The notes: generated by a model not told the origin, from the letters alone. A stretch of DNA of 64,000 nucleotides from Pseudooceanicola algae (GCF_003590145.2 NZ_CP060436.1:1150001-1214000); one strand, 5' to 3'; positions 1 to 9,726 are shown, numbered from the stretch's first letter. Translations and numbers: made by a program.

Positions 1-1287
1 CGCCACAGGCAGCAGCTTGCGCGCCACCCGACCCAGTTTAGCGCGTTTCCAGGACAGCATCGCCCCAAAGGGCAGGATCACCCCCAACAGCACCATGAAG
101 GGCGTGAAGGCCATGTTGAAGAAAGGCGCCCCAACCGACAATTTGCGCCCGAACCCCATTTCCGCCACCAGCGGCCAGATCGTTCCGACGAAAACGACGA
201 AGGCCGCCACCGCCAGCAACACGTTGTTCAGGACCAGCGCGGTCTCGCGACTTTTCAACCCGAAGACCCCCTTGGAGGTCATCGTCTCTGCCCGCGCGGC
301 ATAAAGCACCAGCGCACCGCCCATGAAAAATCCCGTGATCGCCAGCAGGAACACCCCGCGCTCCGGATCATTGGCAAAGGCATGGACCGATGTGAGCACG
401 CCAGATCGGGTGATGAAGGCCCCGATCAGCGAGAAACCGAAGGCGATAATCGCCAGCAGCACGGTCCAGCTTTTCAGGCTTTCACGTTTCTCGACCACGA
501 TGGCCGAATGCAGCAGTGCCGCCGCGATCAGCCAGGGCATGAAAGAGGCATTCTCGACCGGATCCCAGAACCAGAACCCGCCCCAGCCAAGCTCGTAATA
601 AGCCCACCAGGAACCAAGCGCGATGCCCACGGTCAGGAACATCCAGGCCGCCAGCGTCCAGGGCCGCACCCACCGGCCCCAGGCCGCGTCGACACGGCCT
701 TCGATCAGGGCGGCGACAGCGAAGGAGAAGCTCATCGAAAGGCCGACGTAGCCCGCGTAAAGAAAAGGCGGATGGAAGGCGAGGCCCGGATCCTGCAGTA
801 GTGGATTCAGATCCTGCCCGTCAAAGGGCGGAAAGGCGATCCGCAGAAACGGGTTGGACGTGAAGATCAGGAACGCAAGAAAGGCCACCCCGATCGAGGC
901 CTGAACGCCGATGACCCGCGCACGCAGACTGGGCGGCAGGTTGCTCCCGAAGACCGCGGCAGCCGCCCCGAACAGGGCCAGGATCAGGATCCAAAGCAGC
1001 ATGGACCCTTCGTGGTTTCCCCAAACCCCGGTCACCTTGTAAAGCATCGGCTTGGCGGAATGGGAATTCGCCCAGACCAGCTCCAACGAGAAATCCGAGG
1101 TGATGAAGCCGTGCATCAGACAGCCGAATGACAGGGTGACCAGCAGGCATTGCGCGATGGCGGCAGGCTCGGCTGCGGCCATCCAGGCAGGCCAGCCGCG
1201 CCAGGCACCGATCAGGGGCACGAGCATCTGGAAAAGCGCCACCGCGAAGGCGAGGATCAGGGCGAAATGACCGAGTTCTGCATACAT
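1..1287 (-). CDS. ccmF: Cytochrome c-type biogenesis protein CcmF (3' end outside window)
   Basis: CcmF is the large inner-membrane subunit of the system I haem lyase, which attaches haem delivered by CcmE to apocytochromes c in the periplasm. The first 429 residues are present, from an ATG at 1287 (MYAELGHF); the family is usually about 650 residues, so the C-terminal third lies left of the window. The sequence is strongly hydrophobic with many membrane segments and contains the tryptophan-rich WWD-type haem-handling motif (WGGFWFWDPVENA) near residues 236-250. ccmE lies on the same strand about 1.4 kb upstream, separated from ccmF by a holin and an endolysin gene. The identification is secure. 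Confidence 0.95.
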   Translation of the reverse strand, partial: MYAELGHFALILAFAVALFQMLVPLIGAWRGWPAWMAAAEPAAIAQCLLVTLSFGCLMHGFITSDFSLELVWANSHSAKPMLYKVTGVWGNHEGSMLLWILILALFGAAAAVFGSNLPPSLRARVIGVQASIGVAFLAFLIFTSNPFLRIAFPPFDGQDLNPLLQDPGLAFHPPFLYAGYVGLSMSFSFAVAALIEGRVDAAWGRWVRPWTLAAWMFLTVGIALGSWWAYYELGWGGFWFWDPVENASFMPWLIAAALLHSAIVVEKRESLKSWTVLLAIIAFGFSLIGAFITRSGVLTSVHAFANDPERGVFLLAITGFFMGGALVLYAARAETMTSKGVFGLKSRETALVLNNVLLAVAAFVVFVGTIWPLVAEMGFGRKLSVGAPFFNMAFTPFMVLLGVILPFGAMLSWKRAKLGRVARKLLPVA

Positions 1288-1403
1288 GCCCTGCTTATAG
1301 GACGGCCTTGGACCGGGGGCCAATTCAAATACGCGTTGGGGGCGCGACAGATTTGTCGCGCCCCCTCTGGCTCAAGGTGAGATCCAGCGGTTTGAACTCC
1401 GGA

Positions 1404-1967
1404 CTAAGTCCGGGCGCGCCATGCCTCCAGCGCCGGATTGGGGTCAGCGGGGCCCTCGGAGATTGGGCCCACCGGCGTCTGATCAGCAGACAGTTCCGGC
1501 CCCTCGCGCAGGGCGTGAAGGTCGCGCATATTGCCCGCGACCTGCGGCGCCATGGTCAAATTGCGGGCCAGTTCCCGTTGAAATTGTTGACCTTTCACCT
1601 GATGGCGGGCGCCGAAATAGAAACTGACAACCGCCCCCAGCAACCACCACAAGGCCTCGGGCACCAGCGCCAGACCCTGCATTCGCGCGGCAAACCAGAT
1701 CGGGTCGCTCATCGCAGCAACCATGAGGCCGATGGCACCAAATGCCATGGCCGGGCGCGGCAATCGGTTCAGCGCGTCCATCACCCGGTCAAAGCCGCTG
1801 CGTTGATCGCGGAATTCAGCGCTGAATTGCTGCAACGCATTGGCAAGCATCTCGTGATCCCGCTGCGCGGCAGCCTCTGCATTGGGGCGGAAGACCTCTG
1901 CGGTGCTTCGGATCACGTTGCCGCCCTGGCCAAGCAGCGCGTTAAGCCCCGTGTCGATCATCCCCAT
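1404..1967 (-). CDS. Holin family protein (GTA-type, DUF3154-like)
   Basis: The 187-residue protein has an amphipathic, alanine-rich N-terminal half (residues 1-70), two strongly hydrophobic stretches near 71-88 and 102-120, and a soluble C-terminal tail ending EAWRART. This matches my recollection of the 'holin of three TMs, for gene-transfer release' family of Rhodobacterales. Holins form lesions in the inner membrane that let an endolysin reach the murein. The start overlaps the 3' end of the endolysin gene by 10 bp, so the two are translationally coupled as a lysis cassette. No capsid, terminase or tail genes are nearby, which fits the pattern in Rhodobacter capsulatus where GTA lysis genes lie apart from the structural cluster. 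The GTA role is inferred. Confidence 0.75.
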   Translation of the reverse strand: MGMIDTGLNALLGQGGNVIRSTAEVFRPNAEAAAQRDHEMLANALQQFSAEFRDQRSGFDRVMDALNRLPRPAMAFGAIGLMVAAMSDPIWFAARMQGLALVPEALWWLLGAVVSFYFGARHQVKGQQFQRELARNLTMAPQVAGNMRDLHALREGPELSADQTPVGPISEGPADPNPALEAWRART

Positions 1968-2572
1968 GCTGCGGTCCTCGCGGTAAATTCCGCCGCAGAC
2001 AGATGGAATGCCGGAGAGATAAATTCCTCGGCCCGGCGAATCCAGCCACCCTTTCCGCCTGCGCGGGTTCGGGCGTATTTGCGGCTGGCCGGTCGCCGAT
2101 CCGCAAGGCTCAGGTAATAATTGCGCCGCGCGATCCCATAGGCATCCACGATATGATCCGGGGCTTCGAAACAGGCAGCCGCACAGGCGTGGAGCGTCTG
2201 CGGGCCAATCATCCCATCGACATCCACGGCCTGCCCCATGTCCCGCAAAAGCTGTTGCAGGATGCGCACGGCGTTGGTGCCCGCATTCACGTACATGTCG
2301 AAAACCGAGGCGCGCAGGGAATCGGGCAAGTCACCGATCCGGGGACGATGGTAATAGTCCCGCATGAAGATCTCGATTGCCTGATCGCGGTCCAGGGCGC
2401 GGACATCATGTTCATCGACCCGACCGTCGCCCGTCAGATCAAGGCCGAGGCCGCGCAGGGTGTGGATCGTCACCCCGTGATTGGTCGCCCCACCCGGATC
2501 GTCCGGGTCGTTTACATAGCCCCCCTCCCGGGCGACGATCTCTTCTGCAATCTTGCGTACCGCGATGCTCAT
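1958..2572 (-). CDS. Glycoside hydrolase family 108 endolysin (N-acetylmuramidase)
   Basis: This is a 204-residue murein-cleaving enzyme. Near the N-terminus it has the GH108 signature EGGYVNDPDDPGGATNHGVT (residues 17-36), in which the Glu of EGGY is the expected catalytic acid. The C-terminal half carries a peptidoglycan-binding-like segment (VDGMIGPQTLHAC). The start at 2572 was chosen over an upstream ATG at 2593 because an AGGAGG ribosome site lies 6-7 nt before it. There is no signal peptide, so export would need the overlapping downstream holin. A DGDGRVDEHD-like stretch around residue 47 (LTGDGRVDEHD) resembles a calcium-loop insertion. It lies between ccmE and ccmF. Confidence 0.88.
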   Translation of the reverse strand: MSIAVRKIAEEIVAREGGYVNDPDDPGGATNHGVTIHTLRGLGLDLTGDGRVDEHDVRALDRDQAIEIFMRDYYHRPRIGDLPDSLRASVFDMYVNAGTNAVRILQQLLRDMGQAVDVDGMIGPQTLHACAAACFEAPDHIVDAYGIARRNYYLSLADRRPASRKYARTRAGGKGGWIRRAEEFISPAFHLSAAEFTARTAAWG

Positions 2573-2679
2573 CTCGGGCCTCCTGCTGATCACCTTGCAG
2601 GGCCGAGGCTAAGCCTATTTTGGTTAATTCCGCCTATCCGGACCGGTCTCTGCCGGGTGGCGGCCTGTCGACCCGGTCC

Positions 2680-3126
2680 TCAACTGCCCTCCGGAGCTTC
2701 GTAGACGCCTTGCTCCTTCAACGCATCGATGACCTCTTTCGGCATATAGGTCTCATCGTGTTTTGCCAAAATTTCAGAGGCTTCGAAGGTGCCGTTGATG
2801 TATACGCCGGTGCCTACCATGCCCTGTCCCTCGTCAAAGAGATCCGGCAAGATACCGCTATAGACCACTGGCACGGACACGGCCGTGTCGGTCACGACAA
2901 ATCGCACGACTTCTCCTTCGCCGCGGATCAGGGACCCTGCCTCGACCAACCCGCCAAGGCGGAACACCTCGCCCGGTGCGGGCGGATCGGACATCACCTG
3001 ACTTGGGCTACGGAAGAAGTTGATCCCGTCGCGCAGCGCATATCCGGTCAGCCCGCTGGCAAACGCCAGGGCGACGAAGGCCAGCAGGATGACCTGTATA
3101 CGGCGTTTCTTCTTCAGACCTTTCAT
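2680..3126 (-). CDS. ccmE: Cytochrome c maturation haem chaperone CcmE
   Basis: CcmE covalently binds haem in the periplasm and passes it to CcmF/CcmH. The 148-residue protein has a short positively charged N-terminus, one membrane anchor (about residues 9-30), an OB-fold periplasmic domain, and the haem-binding motif with His123 and Tyr127 in KHDETYMP. The length is normal for the family. argC ends 7 bp upstream on the same strand, so the two are probably co-transcribed. The endolysin gene begins 107 bp downstream. Confidence 0.96.
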   Translation of the reverse strand: MKGLKKKRRIQVILLAFVALAFASGLTGYALRDGINFFRSPSQVMSDPPAPGEVFRLGGLVEAGSLIRGEGEVVRFVVTDTAVSVPVVYSGILPDLFDEGQGMVGTGVYINGTFEASEILAKHDETYMPKEVIDALKEQGVYEAPEGS

Positions 3127-3133
3127 AGCGACC

Positions 3134-4162
3134 TCACGGGAAAAGAGGGACGCCCATCAGCCCCTCCGTCTCGGGCAGGCCGAGCATCAGGTTGGCGTTC
3201 TGGATCGCCTGCCCGCTGGAGCCCTTGCACAGGTTGTCGAGTGCTGTCACCACAATGGCCCGCCCCGGAATCCGGTCACCCGCCACCCCGATATGTACGA
3301 AGTTAGAGCCCCGCACATGATGGGTGCTGGGCGTTTCTCCAAACGGCAGAACCGAAATGAAAGGTTCATCCGCATAAGCCATTTCATAAGCTTTCTGAAT
3401 GGCTTGCGCGCCACCCTTGACGTAAGACGTGCACAGGATACCCCGGTTCACCGGCAGCAGATGCGGGGTGAACTGAACCTGCACGGGCCGCCCGGCCAGC
3501 TTCGAGAACTCCTGATCGAATTCGCCGAGGTGCCGGTGGGTCCCCCCGACGGCATAGGCGTTGTAGCCCTCGCTCAACTCGGCATGCAGAAGGTTTTCCT
3601 TCAGGCTGCGTCCGGCCCCGGAGACCGCGCATTTCATGTCGAGGATAATCTCGTCCAGGTCGATCACCCCGGCCTCGATCAGCGGACGGATGGTAAACTG
3701 CCCGGTCGCGGCATTGCACCCCGTCCCGGCAACTAGACGCGCAGCCGTGATGTCGTCCCGATAGAATTCGGTCAGCCCATAAACGGCCTCGGCCTGCATC
3801 TTGATCGCCGAATGAGGATTACCATACCACTTTTCGTACTCATCCGCATCGCGCAGCCGGAAGTCTGCCGAAAGGTCGACGATCTTCAAGGTCTTGGGAA
3901 GGTCACGGATGACCTCCTGGCTGGTCTTGTGCGGCAGCGCGCAGAACGCGAGGTCTATCTGGCCGAAATCGATCTGGTCCACGGTCACCAGATCGGGCAG
4001 CCCGAGGTGGCGCAGATGCGGATAAACCTGCGCCATGCTCTGCCCCGCCTTGGAATTGGCGGCCAGCGCGGCGATCTCCATGCCCGGATGGGTGGCGATC
4101 AGCCGGATCAATTCGGCTCCGGTATAACCGGAGGCGCCGATGATTGCGATTTGCTTTGCCAT
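3134..4162 (-). CDS. argC: N-acetyl-gamma-glutamyl-phosphate reductase
   Basis: ArgC catalyses the NADPH-dependent reduction of N-acetylglutamyl phosphate to the semialdehyde, the third step of arginine synthesis in the cytoplasm. The 342-residue protein shows the Rossmann motif GASGYTG (residues 9-15), the catalytic cysteine Cys149 in GTGCNAATG, and a conserved His in [10 protein letters not shown]. It heads a run of minus-strand genes continuing into ccmE 7 bp away. A small ATATC-TG-GATAT dyad lies upstream near 4212-4223, of unknown meaning. Confidence 0.96.
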   Translation of the reverse strand: MAKQIAIIGASGYTGAELIRLIATHPGMEIAALAANSKAGQSMAQVYPHLRHLGLPDLVTVDQIDFGQIDLAFCALPHKTSQEVIRDLPKTLKIVDLSADFRLRDADEYEKWYGNPHSAIKMQAEAVYGLTEFYRDDITAARLVAGTGCNAATGQFTIRPLIEAGVIDLDEIILDMKCAVSGAGRSLKENLLHAELSEGYNAYAVGGTHRHLGEFDQEFSKLAGRPVQVQFTPHLLPVNRGILCTSYVKGGAQAIQKAYEMAYADEPFISVLPFGETPSTHHVRGSNFVHIGVAGDRIPGRAIVVTALDNLCKGSSGQAIQNANLMLGLPETEGLMGVPLFP

Positions 4163-4255
4163 GTCAGCCCTTTCAGCGCGGCCCTTGGGCCCGCTTTTAC
4201 ATCTTCTTGCATATATCTGGATATGTCCGAGATCAAAACCCGGCGATCTGCGCGG

Positions 4256-5068
4256 TCACGCCGCGTGAAAATCGATTCTTCGTCGCAGGAATTGCGTCGC
4301 GTGGGTCGATACGCGGGCGGGATCACCTGTGGTCAGGAACATCGCCACCTGCCCCGGCCCGCGCATCTGCGGCCGTCTTTCAAGGTAGTCGGCCAGCGAT
4401 TCCGCCACCAGGTTGGCCTGGCTGTAGACCGAGACATCCCCGCCGAGGGCCTGCTGGAAGATCTCCTGCATCAGCGGGTAATGGGTGCAGCCCAGGATCG
4501 CGGCCTGAGGATGCGGCATCTTGCGCTTCAGCGCCTCGACATGGCTTCGCACAAGGGCTTCGGCGAGAATCATGTCACCTTCCTCGATCGCATCGACAAC
4601 ACCGCCGCAGGCCTGCGCCTCGACATCCACACCGATGGCACGGAACGCCAATTCGCGCTGAAAGGCCCGGCTGGCGACGGTCGCGGGGGTGGCGAAGAGC
4701 GCGACATGTTCGACGCCGACGGCACGCGGCGGGGAATTGTCCCCCCATTGCCGTTCCGTCAGCGCCTCGATCAACGGAACGAAGACGCCAAGCACGCGCC
4801 TGTCGGGGGCCAGCCAGCCTTCTTGCATGCGACGCAGGGCCGCGGCAGAGGCCGTGTTGCACGCCAGGATCACCAGATCGCAGCCCGCGTCGAACAGACG
4901 CTGTACACCAGCCTTGGTCAGGTCATAGATATCGTCGGCGGCCCGCACGCCATAGGGTGCATGGGCATTGTCGCCCAGATAGACGAAGGGCACATCCGGC
5001 AGCCGCCGCGTGCAGGCGTCCAGCACGGTCAGACCGCCCAGACCGGAATCGAAAATACCAACTGCCAT
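4256..5068 (-). CDS. murI: Glutamate racemase
   Basis: MurI interconverts L- and D-glutamate to supply D-Glu for peptidoglycan. The 270-residue protein begins with the typical [11 protein letters not shown] motif and [11 protein letters not shown]. It has both catalytic cysteines, Cys70 in ACNTASA and Cys194 in GCTHYPL. The acyltransferase gene ends 3 bp upstream on the same strand, so the two form a tight operon of envelope functions. Confidence 0.96.
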   Translation of the reverse strand: MAVGIFDSGLGGLTVLDACTRRLPDVPFVYLGDNAHAPYGVRAADDIYDLTKAGVQRLFDAGCDLVILACNTASAAALRRMQEGWLAPDRRVLGVFVPLIEALTERQWGDNSPPRAVGVEHVALFATPATVASRAFQRELAFRAIGVDVEAQACGGVVDAIEEGDMILAEALVRSHVEALKRKMPHPQAAILGCTHYPLMQEIFQQALGGDVSVYSQANLVAESLADYLERRPQMRGPGQVAMFLTTGDPARVSTHATQFLRRRIDFHAA

Positions 5069-5071
5069 GGA

Positions 5072-5995
5072 TCAGGTCCGATGCTTTTCTTCAAATTCAA
5101 ACCCGTAATCGTAGGATTTCAAGGGCTTCGGTGAAAGCTCATATGTCGCCTTGCGCAGGAAATCCATCATGGCCTTGCTGTCCCCGGCCCGCGCCTGCAG
5201 CGCCTCGGGCTTGATCGGCTTGCCGATGACGATATCGACAGGGCCATCGACGCGGGCGCGGAATTCCCGCAGCAGCAGCCCCATGCGCAGGGTGGCATGC
5301 AGGTGGCTGGCGATCTGGAAGCTGCGCGAGGTCGTGCCGTCAAAGAAAACCGGGACGACGGTCGCCCCGCTGCGCGCAATCATCCGCGCGGTAAAGCCGC
5401 GCCAGCCTGGGTCCATCGGGTGGGAAAACGGCCCCTGGGCGGTGCTGACCGTACCGCCGGGGAATACGCCGATCGCACCTCCTTCGGCCAGATAGCGCAG
5501 CGCCTCCTTGCGGGTTTCAAGGTTGGTCGCGATACCTTCGCGCGTTTCATCGAAGGAGACCGGCAGGATGATCCGGTTCAGATCCTCGGCGCGCCGGAAA
5601 ACCCGGTGCGCCAGCAGACGGAAATCGCCTCGCCGTGCCTGCAACATGTGCCCCATCACCAGCCCGTCCAGGATGCCGTAGGGGTGGTTGGCAATCAGGA
5701 TCAGCGGGCCCGTTTCGGGAATGTTGTGAAGGCTGCCACCGATGACGTTCAGCGTCAGACCGTAGCGCTGCATCATAACCGACCAGAAATCCCGGCCCGC
5801 TGCGACCTCTTCGCCATAACCATCCGCGCGCCGGATCAGCGCCGGGCGGCCAAGCGTGTTTTCCATCAGCCGGATGATCGTCCGTCCACTGCGCGTTGCG
5901 GCGCTGCTTGCATAGGATATATCGCGCGCGGCCTGATGCGCCGATGCGACCGGACAAGGTCCAGGCAGCTTGCCAGGTAGGATCTCTGCGCTCAT
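5072..5995 (-). CDS. Lysophospholipid acyltransferase family protein
   Basis: This is a PlsC-type acyltransferase that probably acylates a lysolipid at the inner membrane. It has the family's motif I as NHPYGILDG (residues 103-111; spacing H-x5-D rather than the textbook H-x4-D) and motif III as FPGGT (178-182) in place of FPEG. The ATG at 5995 was chosen because a GAGGG sequence lies 5-9 nt upstream; a longer reading frame reaches 6091 but lacks a ribosome site and runs into the terminator of the preceding gene. The protein is 307 residues. murI follows 3 bp downstream. The exact acyl acceptor cannot be told from the sequence. Confidence 0.85.
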   Translation of the reverse strand: MSAEILPGKLPGPCPVASAHQAARDISYASSAATRSGRTIIRLMENTLGRPALIRRADGYGEEVAAGRDFWSVMMQRYGLTLNVIGGSLHNIPETGPLILIANHPYGILDGLVMGHMLQARRGDFRLLAHRVFRRAEDLNRIILPVSFDETREGIATNLETRKEALRYLAEGGAIGVFPGGTVSTAQGPFSHPMDPGWRGFTARMIARSGATVVPVFFDGTTSRSFQIASHLHATLRMGLLLREFRARVDGPVDIVIGKPIKPEALQARAGDSKAMMDFLRKATYELSPKPLKSYDYGFEFEEKHRT

Positions 5996-6030
5996 CACCG
6001 GGCCCTCGTGATCGCGAAAAGGGTGTCGCC

Positions 6031-6076
6031 TTGAAAAACAGACGCCAGAACCACGGGAATCGCGGTCCTGGCGTCT
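6031..6076 (-). terminator. Intrinsic terminator of iorAB
   Basis: On the minus strand a 12-bp stem with one mismatch (arms 6064-6075 and 6041-6052, GACGCCAG core) is followed by a T-rich run (TGTTTTTC). It lies about 50 bp after the iorAB stop codon and ahead of the acyltransferase start. Confidence 0.75.
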
Positions 6077-6126
6077 ATTTAGGCAGATCACGCGTTACGA
6101 TCCAGTTGTGCGAGGCCCCGGCGCCA

Positions 6127-9100
6127 CTATTCGGCGGCTTCTGGTATCCCTGCAACGCGGGTTTCCGCCGGCCCGGGCGCAAGCTCTGCGATCAGGGCTT
6201 CGCGGGTCTTGGCCGCGCGCGCCTGGTTCGCCGCCTTGACCGGACCGAAGCCCCGGATCTCCAGCGGCAGTTCGGCCAGCGCGCATGCGACGCCCATCCG
6301 ACCCGGCGCGATGCCTGCCAGCAGGCGTTCAAGGTCGCCTTCGTATTGGGCAATCAGATCGCGCTCCAGCCGGCGTTCCTCGGCCCGCCCGAAGGGATCA
6401 AGCCGGGTGCCGCGCAGGAATTTTCCGCGCGCCAGAACGCTCAAGGGCAACTTGAACCACGGCCCGAAGGTCCTTTTCGCCGGGCGGCCATCCTTGCCCT
6501 CGGTGCCCAGGGTCGGCGGAGCCAGGTGATAGGACATGCGAAAATCGCCAGAAAAGTCCTTCTCTGCCTTCTTGCGGGTCTGGATCAACAGGCGGGCGAC
6601 CTCGTATTCGTCCTTGTAGGTCAGCAGCTTGTGATAGCCCTTCGCGACGGCTTCCTGCAGGGCGGGATCGTCAAACCGGGCCACCATCGCGCGGTATCGC
6701 CTGGCCAGCCCGCGACCCTGGTAGGCCCGCAGATGATCGGCCCGGAAGGCGATCTTTTCTTCCAGTGTCTTTTCCGCCGGCGGACCCGCCGGGGCGATCA
6801 TCGCTGCCGCCTGATCGGGATGCAGCGAAGCCCAACGTCCGATTTCAAAGGCACGCAGGTTGGCTTCGACCGCAGCCCCGTTCAGGCCGATCGCTTCCCG
6901 GATCGCTGCGTGCCCGATCGGCACCAGCCCGCGTTGCCAGGCCGCCCCGCACAGCAGCATATTGGCAAAGATACTGTCGCCCATGGTCGCCCGCGCCAGT
7001 TCGCTGGCATCGAACAGGCTGACCTTGTCGCCCAACCGTGCCTCCAACTGCAGGGCAAGCCGGTCGGAGGGCAGCGCGAATTCGGTGTCCCGCGTGAAAT
7101 CACCGGTGATGATCTCGTGGCTGTTGACCACCGCACCGGTATGCCCCGTACGCGTCAGCCCAAGGGTCTTTGACCCCGCACTGACAACAAGATCGCCGCC
7201 GATCACTGCGTCTGCCTCGCCATTTGCGACACGGATGGCGGTGATGTCGCCGGGGGTTTCCGCGATGCGCAGATGGATATGCACCGCGCCGCCCTTCTGG
7301 GCGAGACCGGCCATTTCCATCATGCCCGCTCCCTTGCCATCGATCTGGGCCGCCTGCGCCAGGACCGCGCCGATGGTCACCACGCCGGTGCCGCCAACGC
7401 CAGTGATGATGACGTTATGGGTGCCTTCGATCGGCGCGAATTGCGGCTCGGCCATCTCGGGCAGGTCCAGCGCCTGAGTTTCGGCGGCATCCTTTCGGAT
7501 CCTGGCCCCTTCCAGCGTCACGAAGCTGGGGCAAAAACCCTGAATACAGCTGAAATCCTTGTTGCAGCTCGACTGGTCGATGGCGCGTTTGCGGCCCAGG
7601 TCCGTCTCGACCGGCACGATGGAAACGCAATTGGATTGCACGCCGCAATCCCCGCAGCCTTCGCAGACGTCGGTATTGATGAAGACCCGCTTGTCGGGGT
7701 CCGGGAAAGTGCCGCGCTTGCGCCGGCGACGTTTCTCGGCAGCACAGGTCTGGATATAGAGAAGTGCCGAGACGCCTTCCTGCCGGGCGAGGTCCTCTTG
7801 CACCTGCATTACATCGGCGCGTTCGCGGGTCTCGACCTCCCTGGGGAACAGGGTCAGGTCGACCTCTTCCTTGGCGTCATAGACAGCCACGACGCGGGGC
7901 ACACCCATGGCGACCAGTTCGCGCGCTATCTGATAGGCATCAAGGCCCCCTTCGTTTGCCTGCCCGCCGGTCATCGCAACGGCATCATTATAGAGGATCT
8001 TGTAGGTCATGGTGACGCCGGACATCACCGCCGCCCGGATCGCCTGAATGCCGGAGTGGTTATAGGTCCCGTCTCCGATGTTCTGGAAGACATGCCCGCG
8101 CTTGGAAAACGGCGCCTCGCCGATCCAGTTCGCGCCCTCGGCCCCCATATGGGTGACCCCGAGCGTGTCACGGTCCATCCATTGCACCATGTAGTGACAG
8201 CCGATCCCGGCGTAGGCGCGACTGCCTTCGGGCACCTTGGTCGATGAATTATGCGGGCAGCCCGAGCAGAAATAGGGCAACCGCGCGGCCAGATCCGTTG
8301 CGGTATCGTTGCGCCGCACATCGGCCAATGCGGTCATCCCGTCGCTGATAGCCTCGCTGCCATGGCCTTCGTCGATAAGGACCTGCCCCAAGGCTTCGGC
8401 GATCATCACCGGATCAAGCTGCATCTTCGAGGTGAACAGCACCTTGTCGCCGTTCTTCGCCCCGATGACCCTTGGCCGGTCGGGCACGTCGAACAGGGTT
8501 TCCTTGATCTGCGTTTCCAGGATCTTGCGCTTTTCCTCGACCACCACGATCAGGTCCAGTCCGCCGGCCCATTCGGCAAAGCTGGTCCGATCCAGCGGCC
8601 AGACCTGCGCGATCTTGTAGCTGGTCAGGCCAAGCCGCTCGGCCCCCTCTCCGTCCAGCCCCAGCAGGCTGAAGGCATGTTGCAGGTCGAGCCAGTTCTT
8701 TCCGGCCGCGACGAACCCGATCCGGGCGCCGGGCTTGCCCCAGCCGCGCTTGTCGATCCGGTTGGCGCGGGCATAGGCTTCGGCCGCGCGGACCTTGTAG
8801 TCCAGCAGGCGGGCTTCCTGTTCGACAGGCGTATCGACCAGCCGGATGTTCAGGCCACCTTCGGGCAGCGCATCCGGTGGCGAGAAAAGGGTCACGCGGT
8901 CATGGTTGCCTTCGACAACGGCCGTTGCCTCGACCGTGTCCTTCATCAGTTTCAGCGCGACCCAGAGGCCGGCGTAGCGGCTCAGACCATAGCCGTAATG
9001 GCCAAGATCCAGGATCTCCTGCACGCCGGCGGGGCTGAGGACCGGCATCTGCGCATCCATCGCTGCCCATTCGCTGGCATGCAGCACGGTCGAGCTTTCG

Positions 9101-9549
9101 CCGGTATGGTCATCCCCCATGGCAACCAGAACACCGCCATTGGGATCGGTGCCGGCCATATTTGCATGGCGGAATACATCGCCTGACCGGTCCACGCCCG
9201 GCCCCTTGCCGTACCAAAGGCCGAAGACGCCGTCGAAACGCCCCTCGCCCCGTAGCCCGGCCTGCTGCGCGCCCCAAAGGGCGGTCGCGGCGAGGTCTTC
9301 GTTCAGACCTTCCTTGAAAAGCACATCTGCGCCTTCGAGCAGCTTTCCTGCCCGGCGCATCTGCATATCCACCGCCCCAAGCGGTGATCCGCGGTATCCC
9401 GTGACATATCCAGCTGTGTTGAGCCCTGCATCGGCGTCGCGCGCCTTCTGGGCCAGCATGAGCCTGACCAGCGCCTGTGTGCCGTTCAGCAACACCGTCT
9501 TGCGCGTCAGGTCGAATTTGTCATTCAGGCTGATCCGAGGTTGGGTCAC
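6127..9549 (-). CDS. Indolepyruvate ferredoxin oxidoreductase, fused alpha-beta type
   Basis: The 1140-residue protein joins the thiamine-diphosphate alpha subunit and the gamma-type beta subunit of indolepyruvate:ferredoxin oxidoreductase in one chain. This class oxidatively decarboxylates aryl-pyruvates from aromatic amino acid breakdown to aryl-acetyl-CoA, passing electrons to ferredoxin. Evidence: the N-terminal YRGSPLGAVD motif, a CSGCPHNSS segment near residue 428, a ferredoxin-type CEGCGDCG cluster near 628, and the GVGGTGVVTIGAVLAQA pyrophosphate-binding region of the beta part. The start is a GTG at 9549 with GAGGAGG upstream. The gene is divergent from a LysR regulator 177 bp away. 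The precise 2-oxoacid is not proven. Confidence 0.9.
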   Translation of the reverse strand: MTQPRISLNDKFDLTRKTVLLNGTQALVRLMLAQKARDADAGLNTAGYVTGYRGSPLGAVDMQMRRAGKLLEGADVLFKEGLNEDLAATALWGAQQAGLRGEGRFDGVFGLWYGKGPGVDRSGDVFRHANMAGTDPNGGVLVAMGDDHTGESSTVLHASEWAAMDAQMPVLSPAGVQEILDLGHYGYGLSRYAGLWVALKLMKDTVEATAVVEGNHDRVTLFSPPDALPEGGLNIRLVDTPVEQEARLLDYKVRAAEAYARANRIDKRGWGKPGARIGFVAAGKNWLDLQHAFSLLGLDGEGAERLGLTSYKIAQVWPLDRTSFAEWAGGLDLIVVVEEKRKILETQIKETLFDVPDRPRVIGAKNGDKVLFTSKMQLDPVMIAEALGQVLIDEGHGSEAISDGMTALADVRRNDTATDLAARLPYFCSGCPHNSSTKVPEGSRAYAGIGCHYMVQWMDRDTLGVTHMGAEGANWIGEAPFSKRGHVFQNIGDGTYNHSGIQAIRAAVMSGVTMTYKILYNDAVAMTGGQANEGGLDAYQIARELVAMGVPRVVAVYDAKEEVDLTLFPREVETRERADVMQVQEDLARQEGVSALLYIQTCAAEKRRRRKRGTFPDPDKRVFINTDVCEGCGDCGVQSNCVSIVPVETDLGRKRAIDQSSCNKDFSCIQGFCPSFVTLEGARIRKDAAETQALDLPEMAEPQFAPIEGTHNVIITGVGGTGVVTIGAVLAQAAQIDGKGAGMMEMAGLAQKGGAVHIHLRIAETPGDITAIRVANGEADAVIGGDLVVSAGSKTLGLTRTGHTGAVVNSHEIITGDFTRDTEFALPSDRLALQLEARLGDKVSLFDASELARATMGDSIFANMLLCGAAWQRGLVPIGHAAIREAIGLNGAAVEANLRAFEIGRWASLHPDQAAAMIAPAGPPAEKTLEEKIAFRADHLRAYQGRGLARRYRAMVARFDDPALQEAVAKGYHKLLTYKDEYEVARLLIQTRKKAEKDFSGDFRMSYHLAPPTLGTEGKDGRPAKRTFGPWFKLPLSVLARGKFLRGTRLDPFGRAEERRLERDLIAQYEGDLERLLAGIAPGRMGVACALAELPLEIRGFGPVKAANQARAAKTREALIAELAPGPAETRVAGIPEAAE

Positions 9550-9568
9550 CTAAGTTGCCTCCTCTGCC

Positions 9569-9582
9569 TTCATATGGATCAA
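9569..9582 (-). promoter_or_regulatory. FNR-type box upstream of iorAB (weak)
   Basis: The sequence TTCATATGGATCAA matches the FNR/FnrL dyad TTGAT-N4-ATCAA at all but one position. It lies 20 bp before the GTG start of iorAB, whose product has oxygen-sensitive Fe-S clusters. The position so near the start would fit repression or a close promoter better than classical activation. Confidence 0.3.
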
Positions 9583-9726
9583 GCCTAGGCCACCGCCCGG
9601 CAGGTTTGAAGGGATTCACGAAAAATAACCTATGCTTCCGGTATGGTCGCCGCTAAGAGAGGCGCCAAGAGCCGATGGCAGGAAACTGTTGCGCTAAACA
9701 CCGAACTCACATCAGATTGAGTTGTT

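Noticed and set aside
2621-2630. CtrA site upstream of the endolysin
   Set aside because: Only one half-site (TTAACC on the minus strand) is present; the second TTAA at the right distance is missing.
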